DNA from: Agrocybe praecox
Taxonomy: Eukaryota > Basidiomycota > Agaricomycetes > Agaricales > Agrocybaceae
NCBI GenBank assembly: GCA_964017145.1
Contig: OZ024842.1
Location: 1,922,001-1,986,000, forward strand
DNA: 64,000 nucleotides
Direction: 5' to 3'
The notes beneath the pieces are model-generated. The model ran no database searches. It had not been told where the DNA came from and saw only the letters and a list, made by a program, of their open reading frames with translations. Positions 23,789-33,850 of the stretch are shown here, in pieces; positions within the stretch are counted from its first letter, which is position 1, and every line of letters starts with the position of its first letter. The position numbers were made by a program, and so were the translations under genes.

Positions 23789-24584
23789 ATGAATTCTACT
23801 CTCACCAGACTCAGACCTATCCTGAAAGCCATGTCCAACACTTCTCTGCTCGCTGATTTCTCTACCTGCGAAATATCAGACGCACTGATTAAACTTTCTG
23901 TGCCTCATGGAGGCCATATCCCTGATATTCATATGGTTTCGCCTACAACCTCCAATTCACCCCTGAGGATATGCAGCCCTGCTTATACCGTACAGATGGT
24001 CCTGGGAACTAATACGACTCCCTCTAAGCTTTCTGCGCATTTTGTTGATACTGCTCCAGCAGGCTCTGTCATTGTTATCGATGCACCTTCCGGTTCAGTA
24101 TCATTTACTCGACCTCTCCGATTTATATCCGCTCATACACTCCCTGCTTTCATGTAAATTAGAAACCAAAAGTGCTGTATGGGGAGGACTCATGACTGCT
24201 GGTGCACAAGCTCGCGATGCGACAGGAGTTATCATTTCTGGACGTTGTAGGGACCTTGCAGAGCACCGCGCCCTCGGCTTTCCAGTGTTCTCGCGGGGTC
24301 ACTCAACACTTGGGCAGTCCCCTTTTACCCGACCTTCAGCAGTAAATGTACCCATCACAATCTGCCCCCAAGGATTGGGCAGTGAAACATTCCCTGCCAT
24401 CACTGTTAATCCTGGAGACTGGGTTGTTGCTGATGAAGATGGTGTGGTTTGCGTTCCGCGAGACTTGGAAAATCAAGTCATTGCACTAGCGACAAAGGGC
24501 AGAGAAGTAGACAGTAAATGCATGGAGGACATTAAAGCAGGGAAAGGTATCCAGGTGTCATTCAAACTGCATAGAGGAAAGTAG
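23789..24584 (+). CDS. RraA-like / 4-hydroxy-4-methyl-2-oxoglutarate aldolase family protein
   Basis: Two exons (23789-24092, 24163-24584) give 241 residues, close to the family norm. N-terminal DFSTCEISDALIKL is the family's first helix. The active-site loop VWGGLMTAGAQARDATGVII is followed by SGRCRDLAEHRALGFPVF, containing the Arg-Asp pair of the G-x20-R-D metal/substrate motif. The end, GDWVVADEDGVVCVPRDL, is the conserved last strand pair. Relatives include divalent-metal HMG/CHA aldolases and oxaloacetate decarboxylases, and the bacterial RNase E inhibitor RraA. Which activity applies is not visible from sequence. A second in-frame ATG at 23831 (MSNTSLL) is an alternative start; if the upstream start is used, the first 14 residues are basic and could be a weak mitochondrial signal. 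Confidence 0.85.
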
Positions 24585-24720
24585 AGGTATAATCCAGAAA
24601 TAAATAAGAGTACACACATATGTTAAAATACAAACACTGCCCGCAACCTAAAATACACCTCGTCGGAAGATTATCCATCCTTAAAATATAAATACGATAT
24701 CCTATACCGGTCATAGACTA

Positions 24721-27669
24721 TCATCTTTGTTTTGAGCTACTGGGCTTAGCCATCTTGTTTTTCCTTTGTGCGGACAAAGTCTTCGTATTTGGCTGCTTAC
24801 ATGACTCTGGCTTGTCCCATCCTTTATATTTACTCGGTTCTTTGAATGACTTGCTGGCCTCGACTTGAGCTTCTAGAATGGCTCCGCGGCTAAGACAAAA
24901 GTCTACATGAGAGTTTAGACCATCATTGTCAGTCTCGAGCGTCTTTCCACAAATAGGACACGTGTGCATTTCACGAGTGGTGGAAGGAGGTTTGGATGGC
25001 ACGGGTTTATAACGAGCATGTGAAGCTTCACTGTTCCTTCGAGGCCGAGAAGAAGCTTCTAATTGACTTGAGGAAGGTTGTGCATTACTCGTAGAGTGAG
25101 GGGGGCGCCGGGGTTGAATGGGTGCTTCTGAAGCAGCCTCAGATACCTCAGTCAAGTCAATGATTTCATCGTCGGCTAGGTTGTCGTCCTCGGGCCTAAA
25201 ATCCGTTTCATCATCTTCGTGGAATCCAGGCATCGATTCTTCGTGAGTCATGGCAACATGTGTATCGTCCTCTTCTAGTTTCTGTTTCTTTCGTGGTCCA
25301 TCTTCTTTCGCCGATTCGAAGAACTACACGCACGGTGAAAAGGTAAGAACTTAATGAGACAAAAAAGCTAGAACTGAGCTTACGCGTTTGATTCCTTGAG
25401 GAGAACCTTCAGCTTGACGCAGATCCTTTAATTTCGTGACTCTGAGTCCTATTAGTCTGATCTTTACAGGAAGCTCTGGTAATAGTAGTTCCTTGCCGAT
25501 CTGCCGAGCTCGTTATTAACATAAAAATTCGTTATGGCGCAACTCTGGCGTACCTCAAACAACTCCTCCTTCTTGGACACCCAGTGGTCAAGGGATTTTG
25601 CACGCGTAAAAACTATAAAAATTCGTAACTTGTAACTTTGATCGATGAAGGATAATTTATCCATAACTTACCTTGATATGTGTCGAGCTTGAACTTGAGT
25701 GTAACAGTCCGACCTGTCCATCCCGAGTCTGTCATGTCATTCTCAAGTTCTTTAGCAACTTCATCAAGTTTCTGTAGAATTTTATCGAGACTGTCTAGAG
25801 TCGCAAATGTTCTGCCAGTACACGTCATTGATGGAAAAGGCAAATGTGATTATAAAGAATACTAACCTTTCGGCTCCTATACTTTTCCTTTCTTCCCGTC
25901 TGTGGGCCTCGACGACGTTGTTTGCAATACCAAGATATGTACGCAGGAGGAATACCAAACCAAATTGTTTGTCCATTAGTGATAACACGGCTCTCTGGGT
26001 ATATATATCACCACAATTCTAAGGTGAATGATTATTTGATATCGGTGTATATAATGTGCGCTATGCTCACCTTAATGCCGATGGTATCCAGCAATCTTTC
26101 ATTAACACGTCCAATACCCGGTACCTTGCGGATTGAAAGGTCGTGCATAAAGCTTCGGACAACTTTGGGTTCAAATTCGAGCTGAAATTGTCCGTTGGGT
26201 TTATTCTGCGTGGAACATAGTAAGCAAAAGTAATGTAATTTTGAAATATACGTAGATCACCTTGTCGGAGCAAATCTTCAATTTCAGGAGAACGTTCGTC
26301 AGTTTAATCGATATAATTAATAAAACTACAACGAACTTTGGCAAGCATCTGAATATTCGTAAGCCTTGATACTTTGAAGAAGCAAATAATATATACCTTA
26401 TTGGGTGCGATCCCTGCACTTACTGTTAGTTTTGTTTCCTCAAAAACAGTTTTGCGCATTTCCTGTACGCATTCTTCTGCCGTCACACAGTGTTCCTCGC
26501 AGTAAGGCGTAATGCTGTTATGATGAGACAATTTACGATACGTATAGGCAAGCCACATTACTTCAAATAACCCTCATCACAACCAGCAGGGGCCATATCT
26601 GGGTCATATCGGCGAAAAATTTCCATAACTTTGTCGGACATCTCCGAGTATCTGTCGAAATGCATGGGCAAGAGAATCAACTCTGGACACAGTTTCTTCG
26701 CAACGAAACCTTGTTCTATAAGAAAGTGCTTCACACGAAGAATCATTTCAAGCATACCTGCCATACCAGAGCGAACGCCAAATTTCCTCGCATCATACGA
26801 AGCAGTCGATAGAACACCTTTACCAACCTAAACCCCAGGCTTTTAGTAAGTGCATTGTAGAGGAATAATGACATATTCAACACACCCCAAACGGCTTGCC
26901 TTTAAGCTTTGGATTGTCCAATAATTCGACATTCTGATTCGAAACGTGAGTGATTTCATTATGAATTCATTTCAATAAAACACGTACAGCATAAAATGCA
27001 TCCATGTCAACGTGTACAATAATTTGCGTTAGATCCCTCTCCGCTTCAAGTTGATTTATCTATTCGCAAGCAGATGGTCGTTTAGATGGAATCGCCGTGG
27101 ATATGTTGAATTCACGCACTAGATGATCAACATTGGTTTCAATCTTACCTGAAATGAAAACTACAGTCAGATTGATACGTATTAAGGACTTGCGTAGATC
27201 CTCACTGATATCCGCCCCTTTGAGGACCTCATCCCTCTGTTTCAAGATTTTCGCTATTCGTACGGTCAGTTCCTTGTCCTTCTTCTTTTCGTTCTAGTGC
27301 AGTATTAGAAAGTGACCCAAGAATTGAACAAGATGTTTCAAACTTCGTAAAACTTGGAGCCTTTGGAGGCTTCTGAAATAATCCGGTTGATCTCGGTCTG
27401 GTCTTTAGCTAGCCTACAGTCAATGTTTCAGTGTTAATAACCTCCTGGATATTCGCACTACGCTTCACTGTTGCGCACCCCGCTTTCCCAGAAGACGGCC
27501 CAGCAAGTCGTTTGACTAAGCTTTCGGTTTCTTGTGAGCTTTTTGGCATAGATGGTTCAACTGGAGTCTTGGTCTGCATCGTTTGATGACGGGGGAGAGT
27601 GGTGGCAATGGTAATGATTGTGACGAAATGAGTACTGTTGCTATGAGTGATGTTTTGCAGCTTGGTCAT
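24721..27669 (-). CDS. POLK: DNA polymerase kappa (Y family, DinB-like)
   Basis: At least twelve exons. After the start (27669; MPKSSQ further in is an alternative) come SLVKRLAGPSSGKAG, then LAKDQTEINRIISEASKG, the helical N-clasp typical of kappa. Catalytic motif VHVDMDAFYA lies near 27000-27030 and GCDEGYL near 26570, supplying the carboxylates. The thumb has KVPGIGRV-type helix-hairpin-helix residues, and the little-finger region includes FATLDSLDKILQKLDEVAK and GRTVTLKFKLDTYQ. The C-terminus has an acidic linker and one UBZ4-type zinc finger, CPICGKTLETDNDGLNSHVD then FC, which binds ubiquitinated PCNA in the family. It performs translesion synthesis. The DEGYL motif carries Gly where most members have Ala. 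The stop codon is at 24721-24723. Confidence 0.9.
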
Positions 27670-28149
27670 TCACTTTGGAAGTCGTAATAGAGATTTCTTC
27701 AGTTAGGTGTCTAAATGACTGTCGACTTCCCTGGCGCTCAAACCAAGTTCCAAACACTTCCAACAAGTCAATTGGGTCAAGATGGAAATATTGATCCAAT
27801 ATTGATCAGCCGAACTGGTCAGTGGTTGCAATTAATCGCGTGACATAACAAAAGTCACATGATCGAGTAACACGCGCCGACCGTCACTTTTATTTATTTA
27901 TATATGACTTTAAAAGAGTTCAGCCTTCAGTGCTTCGACTTTGCTCTTAGTTATGGACAACTTATGGCTGCGAAGAACTCAGAAGGCTCGCATTGAATAG
28001 AATATCTATATATAAAGCTAAAAGTAGAATATTAACCTTACTCATTCATAAGTAAAATCGCCACATCCGTGAGGGTCATAATTTAACATCACTGAAAACG
28101 TGCAAGGTTGCGAGAGACGAGCAAATATGCATAGGTAACTTGGAATAAG
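27670..28149. other. Intergenic region
   Basis: This lies between the start of the polymerase gene and the 3' end of the caspase-like gene, both on the minus strand. It is AT-rich around 27880-28100. It should contain the polymerase promoter; nothing else was recognised. Confidence 0.4.
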
Positions 28150-30225
28150 TCAATGATCATCTCCCGGTACGTCTGGGTGCCGGGTAAAAATGAGTGACAC
28201 GAGAGCGGTATCCCATACAGAAGATCTGGAGTTTAAGTCTGGGGCTTGTCGTGCAGTGTTTGGCTGCATGGTACCAAACCATTGCGAAGGAGACTGTCGT
28301 TCGAGAGAGGAAAGATCCACGGGTGAGGTCGAGAAAAAGCCTTTGAGGTATGCAAAATCCAGATCGTTTTTCTCGTCAAGGGCGATTGCCGACTCTTCAG
28401 GTCCTAGCTTAGTGGCACCTATATCCAGATGACCGTGATGCGGAAGAGGTGCCTCTTTACACGATGGGTCTGGGTTGTACAGCAAGACACTGCTGAAACG
28501 AGTCGGGTCCATGTAAAGAAGATACGGCCATAGGTCAAGGTTTGAAGAGTTGTGTAACACGATGGTGTATAACGCTCCGCGTTGATGAGGAATAACCGCT
28601 ATCCCATTTTGCAGGTAATTAGGACCGATTTTAGTCCATTTCACGGGATCGAGTCGGTGTATTTCGATAACAACAAGATTTTGAAATGGGTTTTCCGCGT
28701 TCTTGTGAACGAGGTGCAGGTTGAATTTTGTAGCGTCATCAATCATTTGAATCCCATCCAGTCCGTCTATTTCGATTGGTCGGTTCTCGTGTTCGGAAAT
28801 GATGGGCTTGTTTTGCACAACAAACACGGACTTGGAAGCCATTTTGACAGATAAATCGGCCGTCTCTGCAGTCGAGACTCTTTGGAGACTAACTCCATTT
28901 TCAAGGATAATGCTTCTTGGTTTACAGGGAATTAACTTTACTAGCCTCCACATACGCAAAAAGGACAAGAGAGTTGATTTGAGGTACACTTTAAACGGGA
29001 AAGCGTTATTCCAGTGCGTAATTTTGGCCCACGAAGTCGTCGGTATTGCAGAAAACTGAGATTTTGGACGGGCAAGAGAAAATGTCGGGTGGACGTCAGT
29101 GACGACACAATGGGCAATTGGCGGGTTGATAGAGCAACGGTGATTGTGCATGTGCAGCGAAAGGGAGGTTCCCTGGACCACTCCGTGCATTGCTCCAAAC
29201 CGAACTTCGATTCGACCGTCATCCTGAAAAGCGGGTTGGAAAAGAGTATCGGTAGTGAATGGCACATCGTCGAATAGATTTCGATTTTTGTTTTTGCCCA
29301 AGCACATGAATTTTTGGGAGTCTGCATTTGAATGCAAAAGCTGGTCTATAAGACCTGCATACGATGTTCGATGAAGTGGAATGGAACTCGCTGTATGCAG
29401 TAAAGCAGTGGTGAATTTCCCTCCTTCTTTTCCTTCTAGGGCCTTTTCTCCAGGGGGGCACGCTGCAAGCAAAGTGTAAGGCGCCATAGCGTTGAACAAA
29501 CCACCCGCGAGAGGTTTTCCGCGTGCAGAATTCCATAGACCGCTGTAAAGATCGTCTGGGATTGCTTTGACTGTTTTCGTCCAACGAGTTAGATGGCGAT
29601 CGCGAATGTTCTCCGACGTTTGGGTTGGTGAGAAACAGCAATCCAAGATGACCGTGATATTGTCGCCCTTGGAAATAATTAATTCGTCGATCAAAGATAT
29701 CAAGGAGCGGTCTGATATTCCGGTGTTTCTTCCGTGCGATGTCCTGGTGTCGTAATCGTACGTGCATAGGATATTTACTTTCCTAGACGCCTGTTTGGGG
29801 TGGGACCAGCCTGCTGGAGCAGGCAAAGAGCTCCCGTGCCCGGCAAAATAAAAGACGATAGCATCGTTACGCTCAATGTTAGGGTTATTGACCAGATGCT
29901 CCATGAACAAATCTTCTGTGTTTTGCTTGGTGGCATGGGCGTCGAGTAAAATACGTATTTGATTCTTGGGAACATCCAGATCGTCTGTCAACCAACATTT
30001 CATCTTCTTCGCATCTTCTACGCATGAATGAAGGTTCCAGATGTTGCCCGACTTGTAATTGTCGATTCCTATTAGGAGTGCAAATATGCGCGACATCTGG
30101 ATACATAGATTAGTTTCATTCGACATACTTTTTGTTTCATAAATACTCACTTTATGAATATTGGTAGAATTTTGTGGGTAAAGAGAAAGCAAGGCTTGAG
30201 TAACTTTAAGTAGTATGGAAAGCAT
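28150..30225 (-). CDS. Caspase-like (C14) domain protein with long C-terminal region
   Basis: One short first exon (30225-30151) and a 54-base intron (30150-30097, GTGAGT..CAG) lead to MSRIFALLIGIDNYKSG; the result is about 673 residues. The caspase fold is clear: LLIGIDNY first strand, histidine in FYFAGHGSSLPAP (about residue 112), and cysteine in VILDCCFSPTQ (about residue 179). The usual DCCHSG is DCCFSP here, so the residue after the catalytic cysteine is Phe. ALLAACPPGEKALEGK and GGKFTTALLHT fit the rest of the p20/p10 fold. The 400 residues behind it are mixed strand/helix with repeated IEIHRLDP-like and LVLHNSSNLDL-like stretches, an architecture common in expanded agaric caspase families and of unknown function. 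The intron is a multiple of three, so an unspliced product would stay in frame. Confidence 0.82.
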   Translation of the reverse strand: MLSILLKVTQALLSLYPQNSTNIHKVSIYETKSMSNETNLCIQMSRIFALLIGIDNYKSGNIWNLHSCVEDAKKMKCWLTDDLDVPKNQIRILLDAHATKQNTEDLFMEHLVNNPNIERNDAIVFYFAGHGSSLPAPAGWSHPKQASRKVNILCTYDYDTRTSHGRNTGISDRSLISLIDELIISKGDNITVILDCCFSPTQTSENIRDRHLTRWTKTVKAIPDDLYSGLWNSARGKPLAGGLFNAMAPYTLLAACPPGEKALEGKEGGKFTTALLHTASSIPLHRTSYAGLIDQLLHSNADSQKFMCLGKNKNRNLFDDVPFTTDTLFQPAFQDDGRIEVRFGAMHGVVQGTSLSLHMHNHRCSINPPIAHCVVTDVHPTFSLARPKSQFSAIPTTSWAKITHWNNAFPFKVYLKSTLLSFLRMWRLVKLIPCKPRSIILENGVSLQRVSTAETADLSVKMASKSVFVVQNKPIISEHENRPIEIDGLDGIQMIDDATKFNLHLVHKNAENPFQNLVVIEIHRLDPVKWTKIGPNYLQNGIAVIPHQRGALYTIVLHNSSNLDLWPYLLYMDPTRFSSVLLYNPDPSCKEAPLPHHGHLDIGATKLGPEESAIALDEKNDLDFAYLKGFFSTSPVDLSSLERQSPSQWFGTMQPNTARQAPDLNSRSSVWDTALVSLIFTRHPDVPGDDH

Positions 30226-31448
30226 GCATACGGCATGGCATATGGAATCGGGAACATGAGTTGCAATCGTGAATCACAACCGATCCAGCAAGAGCTCACT
30301 GCATGCTGCGGACGACGACAAAATGAAAACCCAGCGGGTATATCAAGAGCATCAAATGAGCATTCATTTAACTTTCTTCAAGACGTGTGGATTGTGGTGT
30401 CTGTGAGGCATTCACGTCTTGCGGAGAATTTAAGAAGCGGGGTCGTCTACAAGTTAATTGCTTCATGTCCGTTGAACCGAAGCAAACTGAGGACTGCTGG
30501 CAAAGTGGTGAGCGAAATGTTCTCGTCGAGATCCCGTGATAGAGATAAAACCGTCGACCGACAGCAGAGCTAGACCTGTGACAGGCCGTTATATGAGGTG
30601 TCGGTGCAGAACCTCGATATACCGACCTGTCCAGCTGAGTTTAAAATAGGGGTCTACCGCTTATGATCGCCATCAGCTCATGTAATCAGCCCCGTTTGGA
30701 TAAAAACCTATTTGGGTGTTCGGCATTGTATTCGGCAATTATGCGTTCTCTCAAAACATATCTCCTCATGAGCAGTATACAGTTGAATGTGTGGGTCAAA
30801 GACTTGAAATCAATTTTTTAACTCACATGGGTCTTGTTGGTGTTGCGCTTTGCATCAATATGTCCTTGATAGCTGCAAACCTAATGCACAAGAGTCAAAC
30901 AAAAGCCTGAGAAGAGCGCTGCCACTTGTCTGTGGGCCCAGGTGAGGGAAAAACGTCTACACAAAAGATGCTGTCAGTTTAAAAAACAAATTTTCTGGTT
31001 GGAATTAATGTTCAGGATTATAGCAATGACCGACAGGACGTTGTGGATGATTTTACGTCCCTTTTCACTCCTGCCATAAATGGCTGAAAACTATCTTTAG
31101 GTATCCCCAAATATCCTTTATCCAAACGGAGATGATTACATGAGCTGATGGCGATCATAAGCGGTAGACCCCCATTTTAAACTCAGATCCACCAGCCGAG
31201 ATTCTCCATCGCTTCGCGATATCTCATTCTGCGGCTGGTCACGAGCCTACAGCAGAGCTGCAATGTGTCGGAGAGCGAGACTTTCGGAGGTGTCACTTGG
31301 GTGTCACTATCATCAAGGGTGCTGGTGACTGCGACCACAACGAATACCGATGATGCTATATAATGATCAGATCATTGATGGTGGTTACATAAGGTATGTA
31401 TGGAGGCTCGTTACAGATATTCTTTTTCTGTAATCACACCGTTTTACT
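30226..31448. promoter_or_regulatory. Divergent intergenic region carrying the foldback element
   Basis: The caspase-like gene starts leftward at 30225 and ATG6 starts rightward at 31449. Besides the inverted-repeat element, the interval shows no convincing coding frame. The last 250 bases before ATG6 should hold its promoter. Confidence 0.4.
30635..31186. repeat. 552-bp foldback element (MITE-like inverted repeat)
   Basis: The arm starting at 30635 (CTGAGTTTAAAAT) is the reverse complement of the arm ending at 31186. The first 54 bases match with one mismatch; similarity then continues to about 80 bases with several differences, up to ATTTGGG. The interior (about 390 bases) has no coding frame of note. 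No clean target-site duplication was found at either edge, so the exact boundaries are uncertain. The size and structure suggest a MITE. It lies in the long gap between the caspase-like gene and ATG6, which are divergent, so it sits inside or near both promoter regions. Confidence 0.65.
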
Positions 31449-33116
31449 ATGAGCTTTGGACTTGTCTGTCAGCAATGTAAAGAGCCTCTCCAGGTACACG
31501 CTTCTTATTTTATTCTTTGTTCTCTCTAAAGTCTCCATAGATAGACAACTCCCTCGTGGATTTGGCGCCTTCTGCTTATGATATGATTGTTGCAACTTTG
31601 CCGTCCACTTCAGACCTCGCTTCACAATACAAGTATCCAGACAGGAATAAATCGGAGCAAGTGACCGCCTCAAAGGCGATATGGCAGCATTCTAAGAACT
31701 CTTCCAAGTCCGGCCTTCCACCCCTATCTCCTCGTGCGCAAGGTAAACAAGCGCAGCGCACTGGCCCACTACCACATGAGTCTTTTGTCATTCTGCAAGA
31801 CAGCGTCATCCGAAATATCCCATCACCAACCTCTTCTCCTGCTAGGACGAAACGCAATGGATCGAAGGCTCATACTACTGCCACTACTTCTATCAAAGAA
31901 GCTTCTGAGCCATCTTCACGTCCTGTGGAGCAGGATCATGTTAATCCCTCGCCTTTATCTCATCATCTTCGCTCTACTGCTCGTTTATTTAACTTGCTAT
32001 CCTCCGGGACCGATATAGACCATCCTCTCTGCGCGGAATGCACTCAAATTCTTCTGAGCAATCTACAGAAAAAGCTCGATGAAACAAAGAAGGAAAGAGA
32101 TGGTTACATAGCTTTCGAAAAAGAGGTACGAAAAGAGAAAGAGAAAGAGTCTCATGGACTCTCGAAAGAAGAAGCAGAAAGGAAAATTGATAAACTCAAA
32201 CAAGAAGAAGCTTCTTTTATTGAGCAGCTCAAGGAGGCCGAGCGAGAGCGCGAGGAATTAGACCTTGAATTGCAACAGTTAGAATTGAATGAGAAGGCGC
32301 TGGAGGAAGAAGAAGCTGAGTGAGTGGGTTTACCTCTCTTTCTACTCCTGTATATTGACTGTTGTAGCTTTTGGCGAACACACAACGAACATCTTCTGGG
32401 AGCTGAACAACAAACGTCTCAGTTGGCTAGTCTGCGTGCAGCATATGCTGCGGGGGCTGCTACATTGGATAAACTTGAACGAACGAACGTTTATAACGAC
32501 GCGTTCTGCATAGGTCATGACGGAGTGTTCGGGACGATCAATGGACTGCGCCTTGGACGAGTTCCTGGAGTGCCGGTCGAATGGGCCGAAATCAATGCAG
32601 CATGGGGACAAACACTTCTCCTCCTGTATACTATCGCTAGGAAGTTGGACTTCACATTCGAAAAGTGCGCTCTGCAATGCTGCGGATTTAATGTGATACT
32701 AACTTGCTCTCAGCTATCGTTTGGTGCCAATGGGCTCCTTTTCAAGAATCGAGAGGACAACTGGCGACAAAGCGAACTACGAGTTATATGGTTCAGGGGA
32801 TCTCCATTTCGGTCGACTATTGCACAACCGTCGGTTCGACCTTGCTATGGTGGCGTTCCTCGACTGCCTCAAGCACTTGATGGATCATATCAAGTCACAG
32901 GATCCTAGTATCGACTTTCCTCACCAGTGAGTATCAGTAAGGTTCTGTTTCATTCAATATTTGACAATACTTGGAAGAATCTCGAAAGACAAGATTGGGG
33001 AAGTCTCTGTAAAGCTCCAATTCAATCAGGAAGAAGCATGGACGCGATCTCTACGACATGTTCTTTTGGCCCTGAAGATTTGCCTCAAATGGGCAACGAA
33101 TGGTGCTAACGGCTGA
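31449..33116 (+). CDS. ATG6: Autophagy protein Atg6 / Vps30 / Beclin-1
   Basis: The first exon (31449) encodes [15 protein letters not shown], the N-terminal Cys-x-x-Cys of the family. The next exons give a disordered Ser/Pro/Thr region containing ESFVILQ, then a zinc-like CAEC, and a long coiled coil (about 32040-32310) rich in Lys/Glu. The evolutionarily conserved BARA domain follows: [57 protein letters not shown], then [12 protein letters not shown] and [21 protein letters not shown]. The final exon gives [19 protein letters not shown] and ends at 33114-33116. It is a subunit of the Vps34 phosphatidylinositol 3-kinase complexes I and II, acting in autophagosome formation and vacuolar sorting. 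All conserved blocks look intact. Confidence 0.93.
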
Positions 33117-33850
33117 GAAAAGAAGACTCGTGATGTCCATAGATCTACCAACATCCAGGGCCCTATCTAATTGATTGTAATTTGGTGGCGTTAAAAGGTA
33201 GTCATTCAGCTCGGTAGAACTGTCAAGTCGGTTGGACCAGATTTGAAAAAGTTGAAGCACCATACGTTCAAGGTTGTGACTCTCAGGAGTCAGACTCAGA
33301 GTAGTCTACTAAAAGAAAATTCAAAATTCAAATCCACAGCCATTGCTCGCAGTATTAATTGTCTGCGACGTTCAAAACAAAAGAGGTTAGGGAACCTTTC
33401 TTTTACACAACAGGCCAAAGTAATTATCTTACTCAGATGATAGCTTATGATGATGTGATCAGTAGATATATTATAGTCGGATTGCTACATAAGCAAATGT
33501 CGTGATTTAGCGCTTGCATTTTGTCAGCCGACCTTCATCCTGACACAGTGACACTAGTCGAGTGCCCGGTCCTTGGTCCTTCCCATTATTGACCGAAATC
33601 CAGGTCCGAGGGGCGAAGTAACAAATTGTATTTTTCAGATTACCACTCAACTTTTTTGGGATGAACATTCGGCCCGGCTCTTCGTCCCGCATGGACGATC
33701 TGAAGATTATTAGCAATCCAGTCTGAGATCCCTCATAATAGACCTTTCATCACATTTACATCACACCGATTCCATCCTAGAATCCCCTTTTACTCTCTTT
33801 CTCCGCTGCCACTCTCAGATACAAGGCTTTCATAACAACCGCGCTATATC
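33117..33850. other. Intergenic region between tandem genes
   Basis: This is the 3' flank of ATG6 and the promoter of the glutamate-cysteine ligase gene. No coding frame or RNA gene was recognised. The stretch just before 33851 is rich in pyrimidines (about 33780-33830), a common fungal promoter feature. Confidence 0.4.

Noticed and set aside
26560..26580. Gly for Ala in the DEAYL motif of polymerase kappa as a sign of inactivity
   Set aside because: Both carboxylates are present and the rest of the enzyme is intact, so the change is probably tolerated.
28190..29327. Several plus-strand and alternative-frame open frames
   Set aside because: They overlap the caspase-like coding exon in other frames and are shadows of it.
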